Counted from the first letter of the stretch, positions 27,158 through 36,314 are shown. The stretch is 64,000 bases of DNA from Akkermansiaceae bacterium (GCA_024233115.1 JACKQB010000004.1:310001-374000), one strand, 5' to 3'. Notes: generated from the letters alone by a model not told the origin. Numbers and translations are program-made.

Positions 27158-28060
27158 TTACCAGACGATCCGCCGCACCCCGAGTTTCACAAACCAGCCC
27201 ATGTCAGCGTCCTGGTTAAAGAGCCGCTTTCCTGATGCGGTTTCTATTTCCAGATCATTGGCAAAGGTGGCACCGCCCCAGAGTCCGAGCCAGATTTTGT
27301 CGGACAGCCTGCGCTCCACCCCTACTCCCGCCTGATAGCTGCGGAGTTTGACATCGAAGCTGCCACCGCTGTTTTCCACATTCCAGTTACCCCCGGCAGA
27401 ACCAAAAGTGGCGTGGAGCAACCAGTCTTGATGGGGTTGCCAGGACGCTTTGAAACTCGGGCCAGCCCAGGTAACCTGGACGTCGTCCGAGGGCTTCCAC
27501 TGGAATCCAATACCGGGATAAACCGTCGTATCAAAGGAGTTGGAAAAGAAGACCACCCCACCAAGCCAAGCGAACCCAGGTGACTTGGTGTAACGGAATC
27601 CCACCTGCCCATTGATCGAAAAGTCATCCGCATTGACCCCCTCACCATCGGTGGCCAGACCCGGTGAAAGCAGGGCCATCCATCCCCACTTGCTACCAGG
27701 CTGGCGGTAGATCCAGCGGATGTTGATACGAAAATCGTGTAGGTCCATGTTCCCCAGAAATGTGTTGGTATCGAGCTGGGTTGCCTCATAGACAACGCCC
27801 AGGTTAACCGCATTACAGCGGTTTATATGCATGGGGGCGGTGAGTGGTACATCGAGTTCCTGTCGCTGATAGGAAAACCCACCGGCCGCCGCATCGAAAT
27901 CGACCTCCGTAGCCATGCTGTAGTCCAGCTGGGTCGACGGTGCCGTGGCCGGTGACCGGGACAGCAGAAAATCACCGATACTGACCCGGCCGGCATCTTG
28001 GGCCAAAGCCGGGAGGGAGGATAAAATCAGGCAAACAGACAGTGTGGCTTTCAATTTCAT
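27158..28060 (-). CDS. Outer-membrane beta-barrel-like protein (DUF6268-like)
   Basis: A 300-residue protein with a signal peptide (MKLKATLSVCLILSSLPALAQ). Alternating hydrophobic strands rich in Trp, Tyr and Gly end in an aromatic C-terminal residue (RRIVW), the usual sign of BAM-inserted barrels. The motif content (FRYTKSPGFAWLGGVVFFSN, YPGIGFQWKPSDD) resembles a family I recall as DUF6268; the assignment is from memory. Function unknown. IS copy 2 begins 75 bp upstream of its start and may separate it from its promoter. Confidence 0.65.
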   Translation of the reverse strand: MKLKATLSVCLILSSLPALAQDAGRVSIGDFLLSRSPATAPSTQLDYSMATEVDFDAAAGGFSYQRQELDVPLTAPMHINRCNAVNLGVVYEATQLDTNTFLGNMDLHDFRINIRWIYRQPGSKWGWMALLSPGLATDGEGVNADDFSINGQVGFRYTKSPGFAWLGGVVFFSNSFDTTVYPGIGFQWKPSDDVQVTWAGPSFKASWQPHQDWLLHATFGSAGGNWNVENSGGSFDVKLRSYQAGVGVERRLSDKIWLGLWGGATFANDLEIETASGKRLFNQDADMGWFVKLGVRRIVW

Positions 28061-28135
28061 ACCCCCTGAATAGCAGAACCCCCGACCACGTCCAACGGAT
28101 AATCCCAGCGTTTCTTATGCATCCTCTGCTTGTTG

Positions 28136-29805
28136 CCCTAATCATTAGCGACGCTGGGGATGATTCACCCTGAAGGTGATTTTGCAACTTTGACTGATAT
28201 TGTGTATAAGGGGGCATGTCACGACACTACTCCCTGAAGCCGCGCAAGTTTGCAATGGAGCTAAGAACCTCGGAATCATGCTCGGTGCATGGAGGGCAAC
28301 TGGCCATTGTCGGCTTGATCCGGCAAAGCGGACTAATGGGCTGGATCAGTGATTACCCGCAGCTCGAGCACCGCAAGAACCGCAACCGGGGCTTTGATCC
28401 CGAAGTCTACATCAGCACCTTTCTCTACAACTTCTGCACAGGAGGAAGCAGCCTGGCGGATGCGGAGGCTCTCAATGAAGACAAGGCACTGCTAAGGCTG
28501 TTAGGAATAAAAAAACTGCCCGACCAGAGCGCCCTGGGCGAATGGCTCCGGGCTCTGGACCCCGCGGGCCTTGATGCCCTCAAGGCGATCAACCGCCGGT
28601 TTTGCACATGGGTGCTCAAGACGGCTCCGGCCAATACATACAGCTACGGTGGCAACGAACTCGAATGGTTTTTCGATGATACCCAGATCGAAGTCAGCGG
28701 TAAAAAATTTGAAGGTGCCGCAATCAACTACAAGGGGGATGTATCGCTTGGTTGGCAGACGTTGTGGGCCGGGCCTCTCATCCTCGAATGCGAACTCGGG
28801 GGACAGCGCGGAGTAAGCGAGTGTTTCGGCAGGTTCTGCGCTAACAGCGGTAAGCTGCGTAAAAAAGGAAAACACTATCTCTACGCCGACAGCGGCAGCA
28901 GTGACGGGGAGGATCTTGAACACGCGGCCAAACACTTCACCCGCCACAGCATCAGCTACAACAAATGGACAAGTCCCCTGGAACGCATGGCCGGAGGACT
29001 TCCCGAGGAAAGTTGGGGCGAGTCCGAACTTACCCACTGGCGTGGAGGAATCAAACATCTCGTATCCTACAGCTGGGTAAGACACCAGCCCTCGGGCTGT
29101 AGGCAAGCGCATAACTTTGCGGCCCTGCGTCACAAACGGGAAGACGACATGTTCTGGAGCTACTGCTTCGTCGAAGTTGAAGAAGGACGGGGTCACACAG
29201 CGGCCCAATCCAGGGCAGCCTTTGAACGTCACCGGCTCAAGGGTGAGTGTGAACGCCGCTTTGGCGAAGTGCTCAGTGATCTAGGGCTTCACAGGCCGCC
29301 CTGCCACAGTCTCAGCGCCAACGACGGATGGTATAGCCTCGGGGCGTTGGCCTACAACATCCTCGGGGCCCTCAAGCTGTTGGTGTTGCCTGAAAAAGAC
29401 CTGGCCAAGCGTCCGCGCACGGTGATGCAGCGGCTGTTGTTATTGCCCATGGAAATCAAGCGTCATGCCCGCCAACTCAAGGCGGTGGTTTACATCTGTC
29501 ATGAGAGGATGAAAGCTTGGCGGCAGATCTTTGAGGAATGGATGCCGGATCACCGGCTGATGTATCCAAAGGCCTGAAGCCGCCTTGCGCAAAAAGTTCC
29601 GGTTGAAGACCTCCCGTGCCGGGGAGGAGGAAGGACAACGCCGTCGACTGGGAGTTGGGAGCAATCCAGCCTGAGAATGAGCAGGTAAAAACGCCAGAAC
29701 ATCGTTGCTCCATCACCGTAAGCGATCAACGCGATGGATTTACAACCCCTCAGCATGAATATCACACAAAAATTAATCCAGCCCAATCCTCGCTAACGAT
29801 CAGGG
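28136..29805 (+). mobile_element. Insertion sequence, copy 2 (1670 bp), identical to copy 1
   Basis: Same length, ends and transposase as 22980-24649, with a different 7-bp target duplication, CTTGTTG (28129-28135 and 29806-29812). The two copies in direct orientation bracket a 3.5-kb segment (rplU to the barrel gene). Different duplications show independent insertions rather than composite transposition. Confidence 0.95.
28216..29577 (+). CDS. IS transposase (IS4/IS1380-like DDE), copy 2
   Basis: A 453-residue protein identical in translation to the copy at 23060. The frame and presumed DDE residues are intact. Identity over the whole element points to very recent transposition or gene conversion. 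Confidence 0.88.
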   Translation: MSRHYSLKPRKFAMELRTSESCSVHGGQLAIVGLIRQSGLMGWISDYPQLEHRKNRNRGFDPEVYISTFLYNFCTGGSSLADAEALNEDKALLRLLGIKKLPDQSALGEWLRALDPAGLDALKAINRRFCTWVLKTAPANTYSYGGNELEWFFDDTQIEVSGKKFEGAAINYKGDVSLGWQTLWAGPLILECELGGQRGVSECFGRFCANSGKLRKKGKHYLYADSGSSDGEDLEHAAKHFTRHSISYNKWTSPLERMAGGLPEESWGESELTHWRGGIKHLVSYSWVRHQPSGCRQAHNFAALRHKREDDMFWSYCFVEVEEGRGHTAAQSRAAFERHRLKGECERRFGEVLSDLGLHRPPCHSLSANDGWYSLGALAYNILGALKLLVLPEKDLAKRPRTVMQRLLLLPMEIKRHARQLKAVVYICHERMKAWRQIFEEWMPDHRLMYPKA

Positions 29806-29871
29806 CTTGTTGCTTCAATTTGAAATCTTGCTCGACAGCTCGTAGCCACCCACCTAGTCTGATAGATACCT

Positions 29872-30636
29872 ATGAAACCCAATCTTAAACTGCTCGCCGT
29901 GTGCCCATTTCTTCTGGGCCTCACTCCCCTCATTGCCCAGGAAGCGCCATTCGACCCCCTTGGAAAAGAAGCCGAGGCCCATCTCCCGCGCCAGGTCCGC
30001 ATTCAAGTGGAGTATATCGAAATGTCGCTGGAGCAAATGACCGAGCTCATGGACGATCCCACGGTCAACACAAGCGACATCGCGCTTCGCAAACGTATCG
30101 GCGAGCTTACGAAAACCCAAAAGGCAACAATCATTGAAACCCAGATGCTCATCGCCCGCAGCGGTGAAAAAGCCACGGCGGAATCCGTCCGCGAGTTCAT
30201 CTATCCCACGGAGTACGAACCCGCCGAGCTTCCCCATACTGTAAAAATCGAAAATGGTGCCGAGGATAAGATTACCAAAAAGGACCTGGCCACAGGACCC
30301 ACCCCCACGGCTTTTGAAACCCGCAACCTCGGCTCCACACTCGAGGTAGAACCGGTCATTGACACGGATAACAAAGTGCTCGATGTGCGGATTTCCCCCG
30401 AACTGGTTTATCATGTGGAAAACCTGGTCTGGTCGGAGTGGAAAGACCACCATGGTGAGGCGAACATCATGATGCCGGTCTTCTACACGCTACGGGTGAC
30501 CACGGCCGCCAGCGTTGTCACGGGCAAACCCTGTCTTCTTGCCGCTCTGTCGCCCAGGGATGACAAGGGGGTCACTGACACTTCACGGAAGATCCTCGTT
30601 TTCCTCAAGGCCGACATCATGTATGCGGGACGCTAA
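29872..30636 (+). CDS. Secreted secretin-domain-like protein 1
   Basis: A 254-residue protein with a signal peptide ending after PLIAQ. The C-terminal half reads like the beta-rich core of bacterial secretins (FETRNLGSTLEVEPVI ... DLRISPELV-type strand, then V.TAASVVTGKPCLLAALSPRD...RKILVFLKADI). It lacks the N0-N3 domains and the membrane-inserted lip, so a pore is unlikely. The next gene is a paralog, and the third is a large VIT/vWA protein, forming one operon. Function not known; I infer a periplasmic or cell-envelope assembly. Confidence 0.65.
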   Translation: MKPNLKLLAVCPFLLGLTPLIAQEAPFDPLGKEAEAHLPRQVRIQVEYIEMSLEQMTELMDDPTVNTSDIALRKRIGELTKTQKATIIETQMLIARSGEKATAESVREFIYPTEYEPAELPHTVKIENGAEDKITKKDLATGPTPTAFETRNLGSTLEVEPVIDTDNKVLDVRISPELVYHVENLVWSEWKDHHGEANIMMPVFYTLRVTTAASVVTGKPCLLAALSPRDDKGVTDTSRKILVFLKADIMYAGR

Positions 30637-30652
30637 CATCAACAAAGCAAAC

Positions 30653-31363
30653 ATGAAGGCGCTGCTCTCTGGAGTCTTGTTCGCACTCTGGTCCAGCCCG
30701 GTGCTTCCGGCGCAGCAGGACCCAGCCCGGATGATCCGTATCCAGACGCGATGGATCGAAATGGCCCACCCCTCGCTTTGCCAAATGCTCAGCACCCATG
30801 AGCCTAACAGAAAAACACTCTTTGTAGCCACCCAAAAACTGGTTTCACAAGAAAAAGCCAAGGTGGTCCACAGCACCATCCTTCTGGCCCGCAGTGGCGA
30901 AAAATCCACTGTCGCATCAATCCGGGAGATCATTCATCCAGCGGAATTGGAAGGCTCGGGAATAAGTGGCTCATTTACCCCAGAAGACCATCAACGCATG
31001 CAGCGGATGTCTGGTGCCATCCGACCACATCCACCGGTGTTCCAAACGCGCAACGTCGGCACCAGCCTGGAGGTAGAACCATCATGGTCGGAGGACGGCC
31101 ACACCATTGATCTCAGGTTCGCGCCCGAATGGTTGCAAATGCCTGACATGGTTCACTGGGTCACACACACCGACGCATGGGGTGAAACTGACATCAAATC
31201 CCCCGTCTTTTATTCCATGGAGGTCGCCACGGCGGTTACCCTGACCAACGGCCAGTTTGAATTAATCAACACCTTCAGCCCAATGGATGCGAAGGGCAAA
31301 CCCGACCCCTCACGCAAAATACTGCTTTTTGTCAAAGCGACCATCACCCCCGTCAAACCATGA
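30653..31363 (+). CDS. Secreted secretin-domain-like protein 2 (paralog)
   Basis: A 236-residue protein starting at the ATG of MKALLSG, giving a signal peptide (cleavage after LPAQ). It shares the plan of the preceding product: QxRxIEM near the N-terminus, ARSGEKST, FQTRNVGTSLEVEP, and SRKILLFVKATI at the end. It lies 16 bp after the first gene, and its stop overlaps the next start (ATGA), implying translational coupling. Tandem duplication with divergence is evident. Confidence 0.65.
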   Translation: MKALLSGVLFALWSSPVLPAQQDPARMIRIQTRWIEMAHPSLCQMLSTHEPNRKTLFVATQKLVSQEKAKVVHSTILLARSGEKSTVASIREIIHPAELEGSGISGSFTPEDHQRMQRMSGAIRPHPPVFQTRNVGTSLEVEPSWSEDGHTIDLRFAPEWLQMPDMVHWVTHTDAWGETDIKSPVFYSMEVATAVTLTNGQFELINTFSPMDAKGKPDPSRKILLFVKATITPVKP

Positions 31364-34300
31364 AACCCCTGATGCTTTTACTCGCAGCGTGCACCTTCGC
31401 GCAGGCTGCCACACCCACCATGTGGATCAAGGATGCCCGTGGGCGCATCCCGCTGCGCATCGACACCATCGATGCCCAGGTCACCATCACCGGTGATGTT
31501 GCCGAGACCCTGCTCACCCTCCGTTTTCGCAACGAAACGAGTCGTATCCAGGAAGGTGAGTTTGTCATGCCTCTTCCAGTCGGATCCACCGTTTCCCAGT
31601 ATGCCCTTGAGGTAAACGGCCAGCTTCGTAACGGGGTTTCGGTTGAAAAGGAACAGGCGCGACATGCCTATGAAACCATCAAACGCGCGATGATTGACCC
31701 CGGCATCATCGAACGTGAGGCAGGCAACACCTACCGCACCAAGGTCTTCCCGATTCCCGCCCGGGGCACCAAACTCGTCCGTATTGGATACATTGAACAC
31801 TTGCACGCAGTCGACGGAAAACTTCGTTACACCCTACCCACCGACTACCCCGGGACCATCAATGCCTTTTCCTGCACGATCCGCCACCACCAGGAAATCA
31901 GCATCCAGGCCGGGGATCTTCCCTTTACTCCATCGGCCACTGGTATACACACAGCCCGATCCGCCAACAGCAAACTGCCACCGTCGATCATCGTCGGGAC
32001 CACGCCGCTGGCCGGGGACACGATGACGGTGGAAAAGCATGACTCCGTTTCCTACTTCTCGCTCAACTTCGCGCCCCCTGCGGATGCCGTTGAGAAACCA
32101 CGGCACAAACCGGCTCATATCAACATCATCTGGGATGCTTCCGGGTCGGCTGCACAACGCCCCGTCCAACGCGAGCTGGAGCTGCTCGGCGCTTATTTCA
32201 AACAGCTCGGCAATACCCGCGTAAGCCTGCAAATCCTGCGGAACACCCTCAAGGATGCCGGGGAGTTCAACATCGACAAGGGCAACTGGGACAAGCTGCG
32301 CAAAACCCTCGAAAACACGTTCCATGACGGCTCGACGGCTTACCACCTGATCAAGGAAAGCCAGCATGACGCCCCGCTCACGCTTGTTTTCACCGATGGC
32401 AACAATGCCGGGGATCTTTCCATCAATGACCGCCAAAGCACCATCATTTTCCATACCGCCGAAAACGCTCGCCTGCGCCTGCATACCGGAGCCGGCCAGG
32501 TTCAAGCAATCCATATCCTCCACACACCCATCGAAAAGGCACTGCACGCACTGACGCATACACGTTATATCATCACGGATATTGACTCCACCAACCTCGG
32601 CATCCTGCCTGGGTTGCGCAACGGAAGGTATCAGTTGTTAGGCACCTGCCGCGAAACTCCATCCAGTTTCAGCATAACCTTTACAAACGGCAACGGCGAA
32701 ACCATCCGGCACCATCTACGCAGCCATCAGGTCAAACAGGTCAACAACTCCTCCTTGGTCAAACGACTCTGGGCACAGAGGAAGCTCAGCCAGCTCGAAA
32801 CCATCCCTGACAGCAAGGAGCAGATTGTCTCCCACTGCCGCCAATACGGTCTTGTCAGCGACTTCACCTCGCTGATTGTCCTCGAACGCTTTCAGGATTA
32901 CGTCCGCTTTGACATTCCGCCACCGGAGCCGGATTTGCTTGCTAAATGGGAACGGCAACGCACCACCAAACAGTCGGGTCAACCGGCCCGGGACGAACTC
33001 CTGCTTCGGCTCAAACAGCAATGGAACTTCAAACTGGCATGGCATCAGCGTGACTTCAGCTGGCTCAGCGAGGAGCTTCTTGCGGCGCACCAGCAAGCGG
33101 GCATCTGGCTCGACGCCATCAGCAAGGTTTTTGACAAAAAAGACCTCGATCCGCAAGCCTACGGCGTCATTGAAACGTGGCACCAGCAGGCGCAAAAGCT
33201 GGCCGTCAGCCAGGGGGACAACAAAAACAAGGAGGATTACCGACGCTGGCTCAATACCCAACATCAACTCATCACCCAATGGAACGAGCTGCCTAACAAA
33301 CCACCCAAACTGGCACCGGGCCAGAAGCTGGCGGTCTCGGTCCGTGGACTCGTCAACAACCCGGACATTTACCGCAGTGATCAACCGCTTACCTTAAAAC
33401 AATCGATCGCTCTCGCTGGCGGAAAATTCCCTCTTGGCTCGCTCCAGTACGTCAGCCTCTACCGCAACGCCCATGCCCTGACTTACAACCTGCACAGTAT
33501 GCATTACAAGGATGTCCCCCTCCTGCCCGGGGACATGGTTGTGGTGGAGAGGGACCGCTCATACTACGATGCTGATTGGGATCCTTTTTCCAGCGGTGAA
33601 ACCCAACCCAAACCCTCCCCCGCCCATGCCCCGGCGGTCACCCAAAGACCCCCCCGTTATGCTGACCGTGGTGGCGCGGACGATGATCCCTTCGGCGGCA
33701 CCAGGCTGCCTAACAAACCAGCTGAGACAGTGATCCGGATTCAGGCGGTCACAACAACCACTGTCAACCCGGATGCCCTCAAAGGTTTTGCAGAGGAATT
33801 GAACAACGGCACCGACCCGGCCACCGCCTATCAGAAGCTCAAAGGCAAACACGTTTACCCACCTGGATTTTACATCCGGGTGGCACGCATATTGGCGCGG
33901 CACAACCAGCAGGAACTCGCCCACCAGGTGCTCACCAATATCACCGAGGGCAGTGCGCGCACACTCGCCAGCAGACGTGAGCTGGCCTACTGGCTCGGCG
34001 AACTCGGTTTCTGGAAAGCGGCACTGGTCGAGCTAACAGCCCTGCGCAACGATTATCCACAGGATGCACAAGCCAGGCTCGATCTTATCCGCTACCAGCA
34101 GCGGCAAAACCCCGCCGTCAACCCCGCGACATCTTACAACTTCAGTGTGAACCATTTTCCCAAGGATGTCGATCTGGGTTATAACACACTCGCCGTCACA
34201 GAACGCAATGCCTACGCAAAAACCCACTACGACCAGCTCAGTGAAAACCTCATCTCCGATCTGCGTTGTGTCATTTACTGCAGTGACCCGACCGTCCAAT

Positions 34301-34587
34301 TCAATACCCGCATCATCGAACCGGGTGGCACCGAAACGAGAAAGTGGCATAACTCGCGACAAGGCGGCCGCTTATTCACCGCACCGGGCGTCCAGGAATA
34401 CATGCTCAAGCGCGCCATGCCGGGCAACTATTCCATTGAGTGTGCCTCACAACACCCCACCACCGTCCAGATTGCCATTTACAGCCACTGGGGCGGGCCC
34501 AACCAAAGCTGTGAGTGGACAACCGTGCAACTCGATGGAAAAGGCTACACCAAAGCCGCCAGCTACGACTTGAGCTGGAAGGAATAG
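31360..34587 (+). CDS. VIT-vWA-SLBB-DUF2135 multidomain secreted protein
   Basis: A 1075-residue protein with a signal peptide. Domains by eye: a VIT domain (about residues 18-150; GEFVMPLPVGSTVSQYAL), a von Willebrand A-like region with metal site DASGS at 259-263, and a linker with charged helices (about 480-640). An SLBB-like ligand-binding module (about 658-731; VRGLVNNPDIYRS...LLPGDMVVVERD) of the type seen in polysaccharide export proteins follows, then a TPR-like segment and a DUF2135-like C-terminus. VIT-vWA-DUF2135 order is known in other bacteria; the SLBB insertion is unusual. It is coupled to two secretin-like genes. A role at the envelope, perhaps with polymer export, is inference. 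Confidence 0.75.
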   Translation: MKPLMLLLAACTFAQAATPTMWIKDARGRIPLRIDTIDAQVTITGDVAETLLTLRFRNETSRIQEGEFVMPLPVGSTVSQYALEVNGQLRNGVSVEKEQARHAYETIKRAMIDPGIIEREAGNTYRTKVFPIPARGTKLVRIGYIEHLHAVDGKLRYTLPTDYPGTINAFSCTIRHHQEISIQAGDLPFTPSATGIHTARSANSKLPPSIIVGTTPLAGDTMTVEKHDSVSYFSLNFAPPADAVEKPRHKPAHINIIWDASGSAAQRPVQRELELLGAYFKQLGNTRVSLQILRNTLKDAGEFNIDKGNWDKLRKTLENTFHDGSTAYHLIKESQHDAPLTLVFTDGNNAGDLSINDRQSTIIFHTAENARLRLHTGAGQVQAIHILHTPIEKALHALTHTRYIITDIDSTNLGILPGLRNGRYQLLGTCRETPSSFSITFTNGNGETIRHHLRSHQVKQVNNSSLVKRLWAQRKLSQLETIPDSKEQIVSHCRQYGLVSDFTSLIVLERFQDYVRFDIPPPEPDLLAKWERQRTTKQSGQPARDELLLRLKQQWNFKLAWHQRDFSWLSEELLAAHQQAGIWLDAISKVFDKKDLDPQAYGVIETWHQQAQKLAVSQGDNKNKEDYRRWLNTQHQLITQWNELPNKPPKLAPGQKLAVSVRGLVNNPDIYRSDQPLTLKQSIALAGGKFPLGSLQYVSLYRNAHALTYNLHSMHYKDVPLLPGDMVVVERDRSYYDADWDPFSSGETQPKPSPAHAPAVTQRPPRYADRGGADDDPFGGTRLPNKPAETVIRIQAVTTTTVNPDALKGFAEELNNGTDPATAYQKLKGKHVYPPGFYIRVARILARHNQQELAHQVLTNITEGSARTLASRRELAYWLGELGFWKAALVELTALRNDYPQDAQARLDLIRYQQRQNPAVNPATSYNFSVNHFPKDVDLGYNTLAVTERNAYAKTHYDQLSENLISDLRCVIYCSDPTVQFNTRIIEPGGTETRKWHNSRQGGRLFTAPGVQEYMLKRAMPGNYSIECASQHPTTVQIAIYSHWGGPNQSCEWTTVQLDGKGYTKAASYDLSWKE

Positions 34588-34623
34588 CCAGCCCATCACA
34601 TTCATCCGTTAGATCGCGTGTCC

Positions 34624-34699
34624 TGGAGTGCGGACGGCTTGCCTCCGCTTTGGGGAGGGTCGAGGCAAGGAGAAAGCGGTGTTAAGTCACCGCACTCCA
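34624..34699. repeat. REP-like palindromic element overlapping the MYG1 gene end
   Basis: TGGAGTGCGG (34624-34633) and CCGCACTCCA (34690-34699) form 10-bp arms, with further internal pairing between CTTGCCTC and GAGGCAAG. GGAGTGCG-type palindromes are common in planctomycete/verrucomicrobial genomes (from memory). A related word occurs in the insertion inside the IS110 transposase. Confidence 0.75.
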
Positions 34700-35563
34700 A
34701 GCCCCGGCAAGGATCTCCTTCAGGCGGTCGGGACCGGTGGCGCTTGTTTTGCAGAGGAAGCCGCTGTTGTGGGCGAAGTGGACATCACCGGCCGAGCCGA
34801 TCCGGGTGAAGTCGAGTTGGGGATGGTCATTGAACCTTGCGAGACCAAACCCCTCACCCCGGCTATCGGGGTAGATGATGGCGGCTATTTCCTGATCCAG
34901 TCCGTTGACCAGGATATAGCGGGCAAGGCCGCCTGATGAATCGTCGATGCCCGTTTCCGTGCGCGGCAGGAAAAGAGCCTCGAAAGTCTCCCCGCCCGCA
35001 GTGATGGTCCAGCGTTCGACGTGTCGGGCCACGAAGTCGATTTTTTCCCTCACCCCTTTCAGGTAATCCAGCAGGTCTTCGCCGATGAAGCGCATGAGTT
35101 CGTAAACGGGGTCACCCGCTTGCAGTTGGTCCGATGGCGAGACACGTGCAAAACGAGTCAGCATCGAAATATCAATGGGTGAGCCCAGCTTGCCTATGAC
35201 ATCGCGCCCGACACCTAACCATTCGGCGGTTTTGTTAGGACCCCGACAATCAAACCACTCGGCAGGCTCCAACCAATCACAGAACAACCTGGCGTCATCG
35301 TAAAGACCGAGGTGTTTCAGGACCAGTGAGAGTGCACAGGTCGGGGTGTGGTCGCGCGGGAACTGGTGGTGGTCGAAGTTGTTGCACTCCGGCTCGTGCC
35401 GGTCGCCGGTATCAATGACGCAGACATGGGCATCGTTGAGTTCATCATCGGAAGGTTCTCGCCGCACGATCGGGGCTCCATGCAGGGCTACCATGATACT
35501 GCAGGCAAGAAAATCATCCTTATGCGCGCCGCCAGGATGGGTGATGATGGTGTGGATGGACAT
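34682..35563 (-). CDS. MYG1-family metal-dependent phosphoesterase/exonuclease
   Basis: A 293-residue DHH-like protein of the MYG1 (UPF0160) family. Metal-site motifs are THPGGAHKDDF (residues 8-18), an aspartate block VCVIDTGD, and FDHHQ. A conserved downstream segment has GFGLARF and HFAHNSGF. Eukaryotic MYG1 is a 3'-5' RNA exonuclease; bacterial members are uncharacterised. The start is the ATG giving MSIHTIITHPG. The last codons (WSAVT and stop) lie inside a REP-like palindrome, so the natural C-terminus may have been replaced. Confidence 0.85.
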   Translation of the reverse strand: MSIHTIITHPGGAHKDDFLACSIMVALHGAPIVRREPSDDELNDAHVCVIDTGDRHEPECNNFDHHQFPRDHTPTCALSLVLKHLGLYDDARLFCDWLEPAEWFDCRGPNKTAEWLGVGRDVIGKLGSPIDISMLTRFARVSPSDQLQAGDPVYELMRFIGEDLLDYLKGVREKIDFVARHVERWTITAGGETFEALFLPRTETGIDDSSGGLARYILVNGLDQEIAAIIYPDSRGEGFGLARFNDHPQLDFTRIGSAGDVHFAHNSGFLCKTSATGPDRLKEILAGAWSAVT

Positions 35564-35585
35564 ACGGGGCGCATCCATAGGGAGA

Positions 35586-35603
35586 GTGGACACTCCTGTC
35601 CAC
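35586..35603. repeat. Short palindrome GTGGACA-CTCC-TGTCCAC
   Basis: Perfect 7-bp arms with a 4-bp loop between two divergent genes. Similar CACTCCTGTCC words occur near 10700 after rtcB, suggesting a second small palindromic repeat family. Confidence 0.5.
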
Positions 35604-35654
35604 CTCAACCTTTATCGGCGTGCATCTTTAGTAACACGTGATAGATTGCCCAAT

Positions 35655-36074
35655 ATGAAAGTCGCGCTCATCCTGTTACTTTGCCTGGCGCAATTGGCAC
35701 CTGGAATAGAGCGGATGATAGTCATTACCTATCTACAAGCCGAGCAAAAGGCGGGGCGTCAGCTGGATGTAATGCTGGAGTTCGGAACAGACCTCTGGGG
35801 CACGGACTTTTCCGACCTAGATCTAACGGGAGTGGACTTTTCTGGTTGTGAACTGGGCAGCTGCCTATTCCATCGGTCGATTCTGAAAAAAGCCCTTTTT
35901 CACGACGCCCATATTTATTTGGCGGAATTCCATGGGGCTGATCTCAGGGGGGCTGATTTTAGCATGTGCACGCTCGACCGGTGCAGCAATGGTGTCGGCA
36001 CGGCCCTCGAAGGGAGCCGCCCCGACATGTCGGGGCACTTAAACCACACCCATTTCATGATTCCACCCGTCTGA
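35655..36074 (+). CDS. Secreted pentapeptide-repeat protein
   Basis: A 139-residue product. A signal peptide (MKVALILLLCLAQLAPG) is followed by about ten A(D/N)LXX-type pentapeptides (FSDLD LTGVD FSGCE ... GADLR GADFS), which form a right-handed beta helix. The repeat run stops abruptly at residue ~105. The tail (CSNGVGTALEGS to IPPV) lies in a 331-bp segment that is repeated at 44522, so the original C-terminus may have been lost at a recombination junction. Function unknown. Confidence 0.7.
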   Translation: MKVALILLLCLAQLAPGIERMIVITYLQAEQKAGRQLDVMLEFGTDLWGTDFSDLDLTGVDFSGCELGSCLFHRSILKKALFHDAHIYLAEFHGADLRGADFSMCTLDRCSNGVGTALEGSRPDMSGHLNHTHFMIPPV

Positions 36075-36290
36075 AATTCGGTCAATACTCCGGTGATGAG
36101 AGTCATCGCCATTGCCCACCTAACAGCCATCGACCCCGCCAAGGCCGCCATCCTCAAACGCGTGGAGGTTTGAACGACCACCGCCAACAAACCGCGTAAT
36201 TTTCCAATGGAAAAATCCAGGGCGTTTATTTTCTGCTAGACAGTGATTAAGGAATTGAGCAGATTCGCAGTGTAAGTTAAACACCTAGTT
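35960..36290 (+). repeat. Long direct repeat A, left edge of the cassette array
   Basis: It holds the pentapeptide gene 3' end, a ruvC fragment and about 115 bp of AT-rich leader ending AACACCTAGTT. It matches 44522-44951 with few mismatches except for a ~99-bp deletion inside the ruvC fragment. The leader is immediately followed by a cassette-like gene in both places. Confidence 0.9.
36096..36173 (+). pseudogene. ruvC: ruvC remnant A
   Basis: A 25-codon fused remnant: MRVIAI (RuvC N-terminus) joined to AHLTAIDPAKAAILKRVEV (RuvC C-terminus). The catalytic middle is missing. The deletion junction falls on a repeated ATCGCCAT word still present in copy B. Confidence 0.65.
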
Positions 36291-36314
36291 CGGCCGAAAA
36301 CTAAGAATACCAAT

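Noticed and set aside
22980..29805. Composite transposon formed by the two IS copies
   Set aside because: Each copy has its own distinct 7-bp target duplication, so they inserted independently.
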